64,000 bases of DNA, taken from positions 1,917,501 to 1,981,500 of the forward strand of contig NZ_CP119075.1 of assembly GCF_029023725.1 (NCBI RefSeq), in the 5' to 3' direction. The stretch comes from Synoicihabitans lomoniglobus. GTDB lineage: Bacteria > Verrucomicrobiota > Verrucomicrobiia > Opitutales > Opitutaceae. Below, piece by piece: positions 26,258 to 35,890 of the stretch. The notes beneath the pieces were generated by a model that saw only the letters and a list, made by a program, of their open reading frames with translations, was not told the DNA's origin and made no database searches. How positions within the stretch are numbered: position 1 is the stretch's first letter; each line of letters opens with the position of its first letter. The position numbers and the translations under genes were made by a program.

Positions 26258-27774
26258 TGGTAGGCCCAGGTTTCAGAAGCGCCTTCCTCGGGTGACTCGA
26301 GGTGGCACTTCAGTTCGATGGCCTCGGCATCCGCCGTCGGCGAACTCACACGCAGCGTGACTCGCCACGTTTGCAGGTAGGGATTCCACGCAATGCGGGA
26401 ATCCTCCAAGGTCGACGGACCATCGACCACGGCCACCACTGCGGGGGCCGGACCCGGAGCAGATTCACCGGGAGCGGTGGGGACGGGGAGTTCGCGACCA
26501 AACTCGAGCACAAACACGTGCGTCCCGGGATAAGCCGTGTCGGCACCGCTGCGGGTGGAGCGCACGCGCAGTCCCGGATGCGCGGGAGGGGCGGTTTCCG
26601 TCGACCAATGAATGGTGTAACCGACGTCGAGGGACTCGCCTTGGCGTGGCAATTGGTCGGGCTCCCAGAACGCCACGATGTTGTCATCGTATTCCCAGTG
26701 AGTCGGCAGTTCCACCAAACGCACGCGGCCTTCGCCCCAGTCGTTCTTCGGTTCGATCCACACGGAAGGCCGGTCCTGATAGTGCGCTTCCAAGTCCTGG
26801 TAGCTGGCAAAGTCGCGGTCGCGCTGCATCAGGCCGAAATAGGTCGGATGGTTGAGCTCGAAATACGATAGTCGGGTCTTGGCATCGAGGTCGAACGGAC
26901 GCCAGTAGGCGGGCTTCCCTTCGCCTTGCAGCACGAGACCGTCGGCGTCGTGAACTTCGGGGCGAAAATCGGAATGTTCCGGCGCACGGTTTTCGCCGCG
27001 CCAAAACATGCTCGTCAGCGGTGCGATCCCCAGACTTTGGACATCCTCGCGCAGGTGCAGTCGCGCCCGCACCTGAATCGTAGTGGTTCCGCTGCTACGC
27101 AGAATGAACTCGTAGGCGCCGGTGACACTCGGCCCATCCAACAAGGCGTATATCCGAAGCTGTCGGTCCGTTCCCTGCGGCTTGCCGAGCCAGAAACGCG
27201 TGAACTTGGGGAACTCCTCCGGGTCGCCCAGTCCCGCATTCACCGTCGCGCCGCGAGCGGAGGTGCCATAATGCATGCCGGCTCCGATCGCGCGAAAATA
27301 ACTGGCGCCCAGAAAGGTGGCGAACTGGCGATAGTTTTGCAGCCCTTCGTCGTAGATGGCCAGGTTCAGTCCAGCGTAGTCCAAATCGTCCGGCAGCGGG
27401 CGGGGGAATTCGAGACCGCCGAAGTCGAAGAACGTCGGCAGGTATTCCACCTCCTGCGCATGCGTGGCGGTGAATTCGTGGATGTTCACCCGGTCGTTGA
27501 AAAGGTAGCCGAGGTGTTTGAAACCGACGGTGAACGGCAGGCCGTCGTGTTTCCAAATCTCGTCCTCATGGCGAAACTGAATGCGTTGATACTCACTGTA
27601 ACTGAGCTCCTGCAGGGCTGCGGGCGGCGCAGATTGGGGACGAAAAGGGACGGCGGCGAGACGGGTGGCCTCGGCGTCGACGTAGTCAAAATTGACCTCC
27701 TCGCGCCGCATGGCTTGCACGGAAGTGCAACCGACGACGGATAGGAAAAGCAGCAGGACACCAATTTGGCTCAT
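26245..27774 (-). CDS. opgG: Glucans biosynthesis protein G (MdoG/OpgG), lipoprotein-like
   Basis: Periplasmic protein that, with OpgH, builds osmoregulated glucans. From the ATG at 27774 it has 509 residues and a lipoprotein signal (hydrophobic 6-14, lipobox SVVGC), unlike the Sec-cleaved E. coli OpgG. The family blocks are clear: YSEYQRIQFRHEDEIWKHDGLPF near 58, ATFLGASYFRAIGAGMHYGTSARG near 145, TSMFWRGENR near 243, and WIEPKNDWGEGRVRLVELPT near 333. Upstream in-frame ATGs at 27834 and 27972 would bury the signal sequence, so 27774 is preferred. First gene of opgG-x-opgH. Confidence 0.93.
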   Translation of the reverse strand: MSQIGVLLLFLSVVGCTSVQAMRREEVNFDYVDAEATRLAAVPFRPQSAPPAALQELSYSEYQRIQFRHEDEIWKHDGLPFTVGFKHLGYLFNDRVNIHEFTATHAQEVEYLPTFFDFGGLEFPRPLPDDLDYAGLNLAIYDEGLQNYRQFATFLGASYFRAIGAGMHYGTSARGATVNAGLGDPEEFPKFTRFWLGKPQGTDRQLRIYALLDGPSVTGAYEFILRSSGTTTIQVRARLHLREDVQSLGIAPLTSMFWRGENRAPEHSDFRPEVHDADGLVLQGEGKPAYWRPFDLDAKTRLSYFELNHPTYFGLMQRDRDFASYQDLEAHYQDRPSVWIEPKNDWGEGRVRLVELPTHWEYDDNIVAFWEPDQLPRQGESLDVGYTIHWSTETAPPAHPGLRVRSTRSGADTAYPGTHVFVLEFGRELPVPTAPGESAPGPAPAVVAVVDGPSTLEDSRIAWNPYLQTWRVTLRVSSPTADAEAIELKCHLESPEEGASETWAYQWTP

Positions 27775-28140
27775 GATAAGAATAAGGAGTCGGCGGTGGT
27801 TTGCTGGGTGGCGCGGGAGATTCAGAGCATGCATGCGGTAAACAGTCCGTGACTTCCTGTTTCCATGACGGGTTGAGGACCTTCCAAACGGGAGGGAAGG
27901 AACGCGGGAAATGACGACCAACAGCGGAGGCCGCAGGCGGGCAGGGCGTATCGAATTGATCGCATGAATCACCAGACCGATGTTCCCCCAGTTGGTGCCC
28001 GAGATGCGGGCGCCATTTTTTAAACGCCTTCAAATTGTCACGAACGCGATGCAACCCGTTCCGCCTCGCGCCATCCCCGACTCACCTTATTTCTCTGAAA
28101 GAATTGCGCCGGCGGGGCCGTTCCAGAGGGAATGATCGGA
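27775..28140. promoter_or_regulatory. Divergent intergenic region between opgG and the NYN gene
   Basis: About 365 bp without a convincing gene. It must carry the promoters for opgG (leftward) and the NYN-DUF2851 pair (rightward). I see no confident -35/-10 pair, riboswitch or strong hairpin. AGAGGG at 28125-28130 is a Shine-Dalgarno 10 nt before the ATG at 28141. Confidence 0.5.
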
Positions 28141-28596
28141 ATGCCGACCCAGACCAAACATCTCATCATCGATGGCAATAACATCGGTCGCGCGCTCGGC
28201 GATATTGCCATGGTGTGGCGACAGGATCGCGATGCGGGGCAGCATGCCGTCGTCGGCTTCGTCCGAGACTGGCACGATGCGATGGGATGGCGCGTGACGA
28301 CAGTATTCGATGGCAAGGGCGCCGCGTTATCGGTCGAAACCCCGGGCGACGAGCCCACCTTTGTGGTGGCGTATGCGCCCCGCGGCATGACCGCCGACAG
28401 CGTAATCGAGCAATGGGTGGAGAAGTCACGGGCACCGGAATTGTGTGTGGTCGCAACCCGCGACCGCGCACTGGCCGAAACCGTGCGCGCGTTGCAAGCC
28501 GAAGTCATTTCGCCGGAGGATTTGATCTCCTGGGTGTCGCGGGCTCGCGAAGTCACACGACGAAGCATCAACCGCGCGAGCGACTCCGCCTGGTGA
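28141..28596 (+). CDS. YacP/Rae1-like NYN-domain ribonuclease
   Basis: A 151-residue PIN-like protein. HLIIDGNNIGR at the N-terminus, FDGKGA near residue 56, TADSVIEQWVE near 86 and VVATRDRALAETV near 105 place the acidic catalytic residues of the NYN fold. B. subtilis YacP (Rae1) is a ribosome-associated endoribonuclease. The ATG at 28141 is chosen because AGAGGG at 28125-28130 is 10 nt away; an ATG at 28132 is only 1 nt from it. The last 4 bp (GTGA) overlap the start of the DUF2851 gene, next to an operon for translation and RNA functions. Confidence 0.85.
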   Translation: MPTQTKHLIIDGNNIGRALGDIAMVWRQDRDAGQHAVVGFVRDWHDAMGWRVTTVFDGKGAALSVETPGDEPTFVVAYAPRGMTADSVIEQWVEKSRAPELCVVATRDRALAETVRALQAEVISPEDLISWVSRAREVTRRSINRASDSAW

Positions 28597-29876
28597 ATTC
28601 CGGCCGCCGCGACCTCGGAGCCTCCCGGCCCGACCTCGATTCGACCGGGGCCGTGATGGAAATGCAGGGACTGTTCGGTCCCTTTCAGTTTCCCGAGTTG
28701 TTGCTGCAACGCATTTGGGCTGATCGCGCTTTCTCGGTGGGAGAAGCGACGACGCAGAACGGGGAGCGGATCAAAGTTGATCACCCCGGCCGTTGGAATC
28801 GATTGGGTGGACCTGATTTCAAGGACGCCCGACTGCGCATCGGGGGACGTCAGATTGACGGCGATGTGGAAATCCACCTCCATGAATCCGACTGGCGGGC
28901 GCACGGTCACGGCAACGATGCCCACTACGATGGGGTGGTCCTGCACGTGGTGCTCTATCCGAGTTCGGCCACGACGACCGCCACCAACGGAGACCGTGCC
29001 TCAATTCCAGTTTTGGCGCTTTTGCCGCTGCTGTGGCACGATCTGGAAGAATACGCGGCGGATGCCGCCGTTTCGTCGATCGCCGACCGTCCCGCCGACC
29101 GGCTGGCGGCGGAGTGGTTGGAAATGTCACCGCGCCAGGCCCGAGCCAGATTGAGGGGCGAAGCGCGGAAGCGTTGGGATGCCAAAGTGCACTACGCCCG
29201 GTTGCGCATCCAGCGAACCAGCTGGCGGGAAGCCTGCCATCTGACTGCCATGGAGATTCTCGGTTACCGTTTCAATCGGGTCGGGATGCTGCGTGCTGCC
29301 ATTCGTTGGCCTTTGGCGCTTTGGGGCGAAGATGGCGTCGAGACCGATGAAGTATTCATGGAACTGGCAGCGGATTGGAAACTCAACGGGGTGCGCCCCG
29401 CCAATCACCCCCGACGGCGTTTGGCGAGTTACGCTCGCTGGGTGCGGCAAGGAGGCACCGCGTGGCCCGATCGACTGATAGAGCAGGCGAGGGCATGGCC
29501 GGGAGCGGCGTTGGACACTGACGACTCGGGCGACCGCGGTGTGCGGCAATGGCGGCGGGATTCCGGTTATGCCAATTGGTGGCGGGAAGTCATGGCCGCG
29601 GTCGGTGCGGCGGAACATGTGCCGTGCCCGCGGGCGGACAACTTGTGGGGCGACGGCTTTCTGCCACTACTGGCGGCTGGCGGCCATTTGGGGGAAGTCG
29701 ATGGGTTCGCCTGGTGGTTCATTTCGAGACCGGGGGATCAACCGGCGAACGTATCGCAAGCGGTGCGATTGATCGGAGTGGCCAACGGCGGCCGCGAACC
29801 GTTGGCGTGGGGACATGTGCAAGGGATGCTTGGATGGCAAAATGCGCTGGAACGGGACGTTCGGCGGCGGACTTGA
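28593..29876 (+). CDS. DUF2851 family protein
   Basis: A 427-residue protein matching DUF2851, a family common in Bacteroidetes and Verrucomicrobia without an established function. Recognisable blocks are FQFPELLLQRIW near 26, HPGRWNRLGGPDFKDARLRIGG near 61, DGDVEIHLHESDWRAHGH near 89 and YDGVVLHVVLY near 111, which resemble a PD-(D/E)XK-like core; later come MEILGYRFNR near 220 and a conserved C-terminus. The GTG at 28593 overlaps the NYN stop and fits family length; an ATG at 28656 is an alternative. Longer in-frame extension upstream is shadow sequence within the NYN gene. Confidence 0.82.
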   Translation: MNSGRRDLGASRPDLDSTGAVMEMQGLFGPFQFPELLLQRIWADRAFSVGEATTQNGERIKVDHPGRWNRLGGPDFKDARLRIGGRQIDGDVEIHLHESDWRAHGHGNDAHYDGVVLHVVLYPSSATTTATNGDRASIPVLALLPLLWHDLEEYAADAAVSSIADRPADRLAAEWLEMSPRQARARLRGEARKRWDAKVHYARLRIQRTSWREACHLTAMEILGYRFNRVGMLRAAIRWPLALWGEDGVETDEVFMELAADWKLNGVRPANHPRRRLASYARWVRQGGTAWPDRLIEQARAWPGAALDTDDSGDRGVRQWRRDSGYANWWREVMAAVGAAEHVPCPRADNLWGDGFLPLLAAGGHLGEVDGFAWWFISRPGDQPANVSQAVRLIGVANGGREPLAWGHVQGMLGWQNALERDVRRRT

Positions 29877-29932
29877 CATCGAATTTTGCCAGAGGCTAAG
29901 TTCTCCGCTCACATTTTCAGTTAATCCGTCTG

Positions 29933-29961
29933 AAGGTGGGCCTCTGGCCCGCTTTTTTTTT
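29933..29961 (+). terminator. Intrinsic terminator/attenuator in the nusA leader
   Basis: A stem of about 10 bp with two wobble pairs (29933-29942 with 29946-29955; core GGGCC-TCT-GGCCC) runs into nine T residues (29953-29961). It sits 56 nt after the DUF2851 stop and ends 28 nt before the nusA ATG, so it either ends the upstream transcript or attenuates nusA expression. Confidence 0.85.
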
Positions 29962-29989
29962 CTATATTTTCCGCACACCACCGAATCAA

Positions 29990-31228
29990 ATGAGCAGCGA
30001 AATTCTTACCGTCCTTGAATACATGGAGAAGGAGAAGGGCATCGAGCGCGCCGACATGATCTCCGCGATCGTTAACGCTATTAAAACGGCGGCGCAGAAA
30101 GGCGTGAATTCGGGGCAGGAGCTGAAGATCGATATCGATCCCAAAAACGGTCAGCTGCACGCCTGGGCGATGCTCCGCGTGGTGGATTCGGTCAGCGATC
30201 CCAAGACGGAAATTCACATCGAAAAAGCTTCCGCGATCCAGCCTGGCATCCAGCTCGGCGAGGAACTCGAAAAGGAAATCGATCCCGCTTACCTCGGTCG
30301 CATCGCGGCGCAAACCGCCCGCCAGGCGATCATGCAGAAGCTGCGTCAGTTCGAGAAGGATCGGATCTACGACGACTTCAAGGACATGGTCGGCAATATC
30401 GTCACCGGCACGGTCCGCCGCCGCGAGCGCAACGACATTTACGTCGATCTCGGCAAGGCTGAGGCGTTGCTGATGGGCCGGGAACAAGTCCCTGGTGAAG
30501 AGTATCAGCCCGGTGATCGCATCCGCTGCCTTCTGGCCGCCATCGAAAGCACGCCTCGCGGCCCCGAACTCATGCTGACCCGCGCGAGCCCACGCTTCGT
30601 GCGGCGGCTGTTTGAATTGGAAGTCACCGAAATCGCCGATGGCACCGTTCAAGTCGAAGCCTTCGCGCGTGAACCCGGTTACCGCACCAAGATGGCGGTC
30701 ATCTCCAACGATCCCAAAGTCGATCCGGTCGGCGCTTGCGTCGGTGCTCGTGGTGCCCGCGTCAAGTCGATCGTTCGTGAGCTCAATGGTGAGAAAATCG
30801 ATATCATCAACTATTTTGCCGATCCGGAGGAAATGGTGCGCGAAGCCCTCAAGCCGGCCGTGCCTCGCGAAGTGAAAATCGACGAACGTGGCCGTCGCAT
30901 CATCTTGCGCGTGGCGAACGAAGACCTCGCCATCGCCATCGGCCGCAAGGGCCAGAACGCCCGCCTCACGTCCCGTCTCATCGGCTGGAAAATCGACATC
31001 GAAGAGTTCGCAGAGAAGACCGTCGACGTGCAGGATGAAGCGACCAAGAAGCTCGCGTCGTCCTTGGATGTTGATTACGAACTCGCCACTCGTCTGGTGA
31101 CCGCGGGCTTCGTTTCCCTCGAAATTTTTGAAGGCGTGGAAGCCGATGACTTGGAAGAGTCGGGTTTCACGGCCGATGAAGCCGCCACCATTCTCGCCAA
31201 GGTTGCCGCCGTGAGCGGTAACGCCTAA
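29990..31228 (+). CDS. nusA: Transcription termination/antitermination factor NusA
   Basis: A 412-residue RNA polymerase-associated factor. N-terminal domain 1-125 (begins [20 protein letters not shown]), S1 domain about 130-200 ([22 protein letters not shown]), then KH1/KH2 with [18 protein letters not shown] near 245 and [20 protein letters not shown] near 310, and a C-terminal helix-hairpin region ([21 protein letters not shown]). The ATG at 29990 is preferred over 29936, which lies within the terminator hairpin. rimP, the usual upstream neighbour, is absent; infB follows after 55 nt. Confidence 0.97.
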   Translation: MSSEILTVLEYMEKEKGIERADMISAIVNAIKTAAQKGVNSGQELKIDIDPKNGQLHAWAMLRVVDSVSDPKTEIHIEKASAIQPGIQLGEELEKEIDPAYLGRIAAQTARQAIMQKLRQFEKDRIYDDFKDMVGNIVTGTVRRRERNDIYVDLGKAEALLMGREQVPGEEYQPGDRIRCLLAAIESTPRGPELMLTRASPRFVRRLFELEVTEIADGTVQVEAFAREPGYRTKMAVISNDPKVDPVGACVGARGARVKSIVRELNGEKIDIINYFADPEEMVREALKPAVPREVKIDERGRRIILRVANEDLAIAIGRKGQNARLTSRLIGWKIDIEEFAEKTVDVQDEATKKLASSLDVDYELATRLVTAGFVSLEIFEGVEADDLEESGFTADEAATILAKVAAVSGNA

Positions 31229-31283
31229 TCCTTTTAGTAAACCGTTTAGACCCGACCGTCAGATATAGTCCGCAAACCGCCTA

Positions 31284-33719
31284 ATGAGTATCCGCATTCA
31301 CGAACTCGCCAAAAAGATCGACATGGACAACAAGTCGCTGCTGGCGCTCCTCAAGGAGCGCAACTTCGACGTGAAGACCGCGTCCAGCACGATCGACAAC
31401 ATCTCGGCCGAGGCCTTGGTGGAGGAGTTCGCTAAGCCCGCCGAGACGGAAGCCCCCGTCGAAGCCGAGACCCCGAAAGCCGCTCCTGCGCCCGAGGTCG
31501 TCGAAGACAAACCGGCGCAAACCTCGCAGGTGCGCCTGCCCGCAGGCGTGTTTGTGAAGTCTCCCGCGGATATCGCTCGGGAAAAAGAGGAAGCCGCCAA
31601 AGCATTGGAGGCCGAAAAGGCGGCCGCACGTGCTCCGGCTCCGGTGCCGCCCCCCCCGTCCGCGCCGGTGCCCCCCCGTCCGGCTGCGCCCGCTCCGACC
31701 GCGCCGAAACCTGTTTCGATCCCGCCGCCGCCTCCCCGAGCTCCGGCTCCGCCCCCTCCCGTTTCCCGCCCGGCGCCAGCCGCAGTGCCGCCCAGCCCGC
31801 CTCGTGCGGCGTCGGCCCCCAGTGCCCCAGCCCTGCCGACCAAAGGCCCGGCGCCCACTCCGGTCGCTTCCTCCGCCGAAAAACCGGCGGCGGCGCCCGC
31901 GCCGGCCGCCGATGGTGAAATCGCCACGATTCAGGTCAAACCGCCGATCATCGTCCGCGAGTTCGCCCAACTACTCGGTCTCAAGCCGTTCAAATTGATC
32001 TCCGAACTCATGGAGCAGGGCGTTTTCGCCTCCATGAACCAGACGATCGATGAAGCGGTCGCCATCGATCTGGCGGCGAAGCACGACATCGTGCTGGAAG
32101 TCAAACACCGCGGGGAAGGTCAGACTCCGGGACAGCAGCAGCCGACCAAAAAGGACATCGCCAAGCAGAAGGAAAAGGCCGCCGAAGAGGACGAAGCCAA
32201 CCTCGAGCCGCGTCCCCCGGTGGTCTGTATCCTGGGCCACGTCGACCACGGTAAGACCTCGCTGCTCGATACCATTCGCAAAGCCAACGTCGTTTCAGGC
32301 GAGGCGGGTGGCATCACCCAGCACATCGGTGCGTATCAAGTTTCCAACGACAACGGCAAGATCTCGTTCCTCGATACCCCCGGCCACGCGGCGTTCAACA
32401 AGATGCGCGCTCGCGGCGCGCAGGTGACCGACATCGCGATCCTCGTGATCGCGGCCGATGACGGTTTCAAGCCGCAGACGGACGAAGCCCTGAAATACAT
32501 CAAGGATGCCGGGGTCGCTCTCATTGTCGCCATCAACAAGATGGACGCCAAGGGCGCCAACATCGACCAGGTTAAAACCCAGATGCAGCAGCGCGACATC
32601 GCGTCGGAGGACTGGGGAGGTGAAACAATCACCGTGCCGGTTTCCGCCCTTAAGGGTGATGGCATCGACACATTGTTGGAAATGATCCAACTCCAAGCGG
32701 AAGTTCTCGAACTGCGGGCCAATCCGCAGGCCAAGGCATCGGGCGTGATCATCGAATCGCAACTCGAAGTCGGTCGCGGTCCGCTGGCGACCGTCATCGT
32801 GCAACGAGGCACGCTGCGCGTCGGCGACGCCATCGTGTGCGGCAAGGAGTGGGCCAAGGTCCGCGCCATGTTCGACGACCAAGGCAAGAATGTGAAGGAG
32901 GCGCCGCCTTCCACGCCGGTCCGCGTGATCGGTTGGTCCGGCACGCCCGAGAGTGGCTCGACCTTTACCACGGTGAAGAACGCTCGTGCCGCGGAAGACA
33001 TGGCCGAGGAAGAGGCGGACAAACAAAAAGGCCAGGTCACCTCCAAGGCCGCCGAGCCGAAGGAAGTTTCCGTGGAAGCGTTGTTTGCCAACATCGCCGC
33101 GACTCAGGCCAAGACGCTCAAGCTCGTGATCAAGAGCGATGTGTATGGTTCCGCGGAAGCGGTCCGTGGCATGCTCGAAGCCATCCAGAGCGAAAAGGTT
33201 TCGGTCGAAATCGTGGCCAACGAAGTCGGCCTCGTCACCAAGAACGACGTGCAGCGCGCCAGCGCCGCCGGTGCCACCATCCTCGCGTTCAACACCAAGT
33301 TGGAAAATGGCGTGACCCCGCAGGCGAAGCATCACGGCGTCCGCATCGAGAGCTTCAAGATCATCTATGAACTGGTCGACGCGACCCGTGACATGATGGC
33401 CGACATGCTCGATCCCGACCTCAAGGAGGTTAAACTCGGCGCGGTGGAAGTGCGGGAAGTCTTCCCGCTCGCGAAGGGTTTTGTGGCGGGCTGTCTCGTC
33501 ACCGAGGGCAAGATTATCCGCAACGCCATGGCGCGTCTCCGTCGCGGCAAAGAGACCGTGCACGAAGGCAAGGTTCAGACGCTCAAGCGTTTCAAGGACG
33601 ACGCCAACGAGATCCGTGCGGGTCTGGAGTGCGGTATCAAACTCGACGACTTTAATGGCTACGAAAAGGGCGACGTCATCGAAACCTTCGAGGTCCAGAA
33701 AGTTCGCGCTTCATTGTAG
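31284..33719 (+). CDS. infB: Translation initiation factor IF-2
   Basis: An 811-residue GTPase that places fMet-tRNA on the 30S subunit. An IF2-N fold (residues 1-50, [18 protein letters not shown]) is followed by a very Pro/Ala-rich linker at about 55-210, a second IF2-N segment at about 215-285 ([17 protein letters not shown]), and the G domain: [12 protein letters not shown] near 318, DTPGHAAF near 365, NKMD near 418. Domains II-IV follow to a normal C-terminus. Second gene of the nusA operon. Confidence 0.98.
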   Translation: MSIRIHELAKKIDMDNKSLLALLKERNFDVKTASSTIDNISAEALVEEFAKPAETEAPVEAETPKAAPAPEVVEDKPAQTSQVRLPAGVFVKSPADIAREKEEAAKALEAEKAAARAPAPVPPPPSAPVPPRPAAPAPTAPKPVSIPPPPPRAPAPPPPVSRPAPAAVPPSPPRAASAPSAPALPTKGPAPTPVASSAEKPAAAPAPAADGEIATIQVKPPIIVREFAQLLGLKPFKLISELMEQGVFASMNQTIDEAVAIDLAAKHDIVLEVKHRGEGQTPGQQQPTKKDIAKQKEKAAEEDEANLEPRPPVVCILGHVDHGKTSLLDTIRKANVVSGEAGGITQHIGAYQVSNDNGKISFLDTPGHAAFNKMRARGAQVTDIAILVIAADDGFKPQTDEALKYIKDAGVALIVAINKMDAKGANIDQVKTQMQQRDIASEDWGGETITVPVSALKGDGIDTLLEMIQLQAEVLELRANPQAKASGVIIESQLEVGRGPLATVIVQRGTLRVGDAIVCGKEWAKVRAMFDDQGKNVKEAPPSTPVRVIGWSGTPESGSTFTTVKNARAAEDMAEEEADKQKGQVTSKAAEPKEVSVEALFANIAATQAKTLKLVIKSDVYGSAEAVRGMLEAIQSEKVSVEIVANEVGLVTKNDVQRASAAGATILAFNTKLENGVTPQAKHHGVRIESFKIIYELVDATRDMMADMLDPDLKEVKLGAVEVREVFPLAKGFVAGCLVTEGKIIRNAMARLRRGKETVHEGKVQTLKRFKDDANEIRAGLECGIKLDDFNGYEKGDVIETFEVQKVRASL

Positions 33720-33782
33720 GCGCTCATGTTCCGATAAGTTTTATCGCGGGCACCGCTGACTGCGTTTCTCCGCCTCCATCCG

Positions 33783-34151
33783 ATGTCCAATCGCACCATC
33801 CGCATTGCCGAGCTCGTTCAACGGGAACTGGGCACCTACCTGCACACGAAATACAAGCAGGAGGCGGTGGCCATCACCGTGGCCGGCGTGGAAGTCGCGC
33901 CCGACCTGAAAACCGGCAAGGTGTTCTTCTCGATTTTCGGCGACGACGAGACGGTGGCGGAGCGGTTCCGCTGGTTGTTGCGCAAACGCGGCGAACTGCG
34001 GCGCGAGCTGGCCAAGCACATTAAGATCAAACACTCGCCGGACTGGGTATTCCAAATGGACGAGGCCATCAATCGGGGCAATCGCGTGCTCGATTTGTTG
34101 GATGACATTGATCGGGCGGATCGGGATCGGGAGAAGGAGACCAACGAGTGA
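33783..34151 (+). CDS. rbfA: Ribosome-binding factor A
   Basis: A 122-residue KH-like protein needed for 16S rRNA 5'-end maturation and 30S assembly. It begins NRTIRIAELVQRELGTYL and has VTVAGVEVAPDLKTGKVFFSIFGDD and HIKIKHSPDWVFQMDEAI, both characteristic. It lies 63 nt after infB in the standard nusA-infB-rbfA order, and its stop overlaps the GTG start of the DHH phosphoesterase gene. Confidence 0.94.
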   Translation: MSNRTIRIAELVQRELGTYLHTKYKQEAVAITVAGVEVAPDLKTGKVFFSIFGDDETVAERFRWLLRKRGELRRELAKHIKIKHSPDWVFQMDEAINRGNRVLDLLDDIDRADRDREKETNE

Positions 34152-35161
34152 CGGACAACGCGTTCTGTCCGACGTTGGCACCGTCGTTCCGGGCTCTCTT
34201 GGATGAGATCCAAGGGCGCTGCGTGGCCGTCGTAGGGCATGCGCGACCAGATGGCGATTGCATTGGATCGCAAGTGGCGCTGGCGCGGGTGTTGCGCGCA
34301 CTTGGCCATCAAGCGATCTGTGTGAACCAGGATGCCGTGCCGCGTCGTCTCGAGTTCTGCGCCCGAGGAGAATCGTTTATCAACATGGACGGACTGGGGC
34401 AGGGAGAGATTATCGCGATTTTTGTCGACTGCGCGGATCATGAGCGGGCGGGAAAGAAGCCACGCGAACGGTTTGCCCAACCCTTCGCCAATATCGACCA
34501 CCACGTCAGCAACGTGGGTTATGCGACCCACAACTGCGTCGATGCGAAGGCCGCCGCGACGTGTGAGATTTTGGCCGGCTTGTTTCTCGATCTGGATTTG
34601 CCGGTTGATGCTGCGACGGCCAAGGCGCTTTACGCCGGCATCGTGACCGATACGGGACAGTTCCGTTTCGCGTCGACGACAGGCAACACGTTTCGCCTTG
34701 TTTCGGAATTGGTGTCGCGGGGAGCCGATCCGGTGGAAGCCGGTTTCGAACTCTACGAACGTGAGCCCCTGGGCAAGATGCAGCTGTTGCAGCATTTCCT
34801 GGCGTCGTTTGAGATGCACGCCGACGGACGAATCTGTATCGGCACGATCGCTCGTGGCGTCTTCGACCAAACGGGCACGAGTCCCGAGGATACGGAAGGT
34901 CTGGTCGACTATGCCCGCGCCATCGACGGCGTGGAAATAGGCTGCTTGATCGAGGAAAAAGAGGATGGGGCCAAGGCCAGTCTTCGCGCCAATGATCCCG
35001 TGTTTCGCGTCGATCAAGTGGCGTCGCAGTTTAATGGTGGCGGACACGCCTGTGCCGCCGGATTGAATTTTACGGGTCTCACCACGGCCGAGTTTCGGCA
35101 ACGACTGGTGCAGGCTTTGATCACGCGCTTGCACGAAGTCGACGCGAGCAAACGAAACTAA
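34148..35161 (+). CDS. nrnA: DHH/DHHA1 phosphoesterase, NrnA-like (oligoribonuclease/pAp phosphatase)
   Basis: A 337-residue enzyme. The DHH domain shows VVGHARPDGDCIGSQVAL near 27 and NIDHHVSNVGYA near 116, supplying the metal ligands; TDTGQFRFASTTGNTF near 171 is the conserved central block; the DHHA1 domain ends with FNGGGHACAAGLNF near 296. NrnA degrades nano-RNA and dephosphorylates pAp. It often sits between rbfA and truB in non-proteobacterial operons, as here. GTG start in a 4-bp overlap with rbfA. Confidence 0.92.
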   Translation: MTDNAFCPTLAPSFRALLDEIQGRCVAVVGHARPDGDCIGSQVALARVLRALGHQAICVNQDAVPRRLEFCARGESFINMDGLGQGEIIAIFVDCADHERAGKKPRERFAQPFANIDHHVSNVGYATHNCVDAKAAATCEILAGLFLDLDLPVDAATAKALYAGIVTDTGQFRFASTTGNTFRLVSELVSRGADPVEAGFELYEREPLGKMQLLQHFLASFEMHADGRICIGTIARGVFDQTGTSPEDTEGLVDYARAIDGVEIGCLIEEKEDGAKASLRANDPVFRVDQVASQFNGGGHACAAGLNFTGLTTAEFRQRLVQALITRLHEVDASKRN

Positions 35162-35164
35162 GTT

Positions 35165-35890
35165 ATGTTGGGAGCGAAAAAGGATTTTGAGGGTGTCCTC
35201 CTGGTGGACAAGCCCACGGAACACACGTCGCACGACGTCGTGGCTCGCTTGCGAGGCAAGCTGAAGATGAAGCGTATCGGCCATGCGGGCACGCTGGACC
35301 CATCCGCCACCGGGCTGCTGGTGATGCTCGTGGGCAAGGCGACCCGGATGTCCCAATACCTCATGAGCGCCGAGAAGGAATACACCGGCACCATCACGCT
35401 CGGACAAGTGACCAACACGCAGGACGCGGATGGCGAGGTGCTGGAAACGCGCCCCGTGCCCGAGCTTTCCGAAGCGGAAATTCTGGCCGCGATGCAGTCT
35501 TTCAAGGGCGATCAGTATCAGACGCCACCGATGTTCTCCGCCATCAAGATCGATGGTGTGCCGCTCTACAAATCCGCCCGCAAGGGCGAGGACATTGAAC
35601 GCGAGCCGCGCTTCATTCGGGTCATGCAATACGAGTTGAAACGGTGGGAATCTCCGGAAGTCGACTTCCTCGTGCGTTCGAGCAAAGGCACCTATGTGCG
35701 CACGCTGGCGCATGATTTGGGCCAGAAGCTGGGCTGCGGCGGCCACTTGAAATCACTGCGGCGCACGGCCTCGGGGGATTTGCGAGTGGAACAATCAACC
35801 ACGTTGGAAGACTTGCTGGCCATGCCCCTGACTGAGTTGGAAAAACGTCTGCTCCCGGTGCATCAAGTCGCGCCGCGCATTGCGTTGTGA
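35165..35890 (+). CDS. truB: tRNA pseudouridine(55) synthase
   Basis: A 241-residue TruB-family enzyme that makes pseudouridine 55 in the T-loop. [17 protein letters not shown] at 10-26 and the catalytic Asp45 in [13 protein letters not shown] are diagnostic, followed by [20 protein letters not shown] and [19 protein letters not shown]. The C-terminal PUA domain is reduced or absent, as in many short TruB forms. It starts 3 nt after nrnA, and its stop overlaps the ribF GTG. Confidence 0.95.
   Translation: MLGAKKDFEGVLLVDKPTEHTSHDVVARLRGKLKMKRIGHAGTLDPSATGLLVMLVGKATRMSQYLMSAEKEYTGTITLGQVTNTQDADGEVLETRPVPELSEAEILAAMQSFKGDQYQTPPMFSAIKIDGVPLYKSARKGEDIEREPRFIRVMQYELKRWESPEVDFLVRSSKGTYVRTLAHDLGQKLGCGGHLKSLRRTASGDLRVEQSTTLEDLLAMPLTELEKRLLPVHQVAPRIAL

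Noticed and set aside
28215..28592. N-terminal extension of the DUF2851 frame
   Set aside because: Lies entirely in another frame of the NYN gene and is Arg-rich; the GTG overlap at 28593 gives normal family length.
32295..33563. Minus-strand open frame of 422 codons within infB
   Set aside because: Antisense shadow of IF-2.
33732..33746. Small hairpin CGATAA-GTT-TTATCG between infB and rbfA
   Set aside because: Six weak base pairs and no U-tract; genes on both sides belong to one operon.
33836..35746. Minus-strand open frame of 636 codons across rbfA-nrnA-truB
   Set aside because: Spans three well-identified genes in the other direction; composition is that of an antisense shadow.
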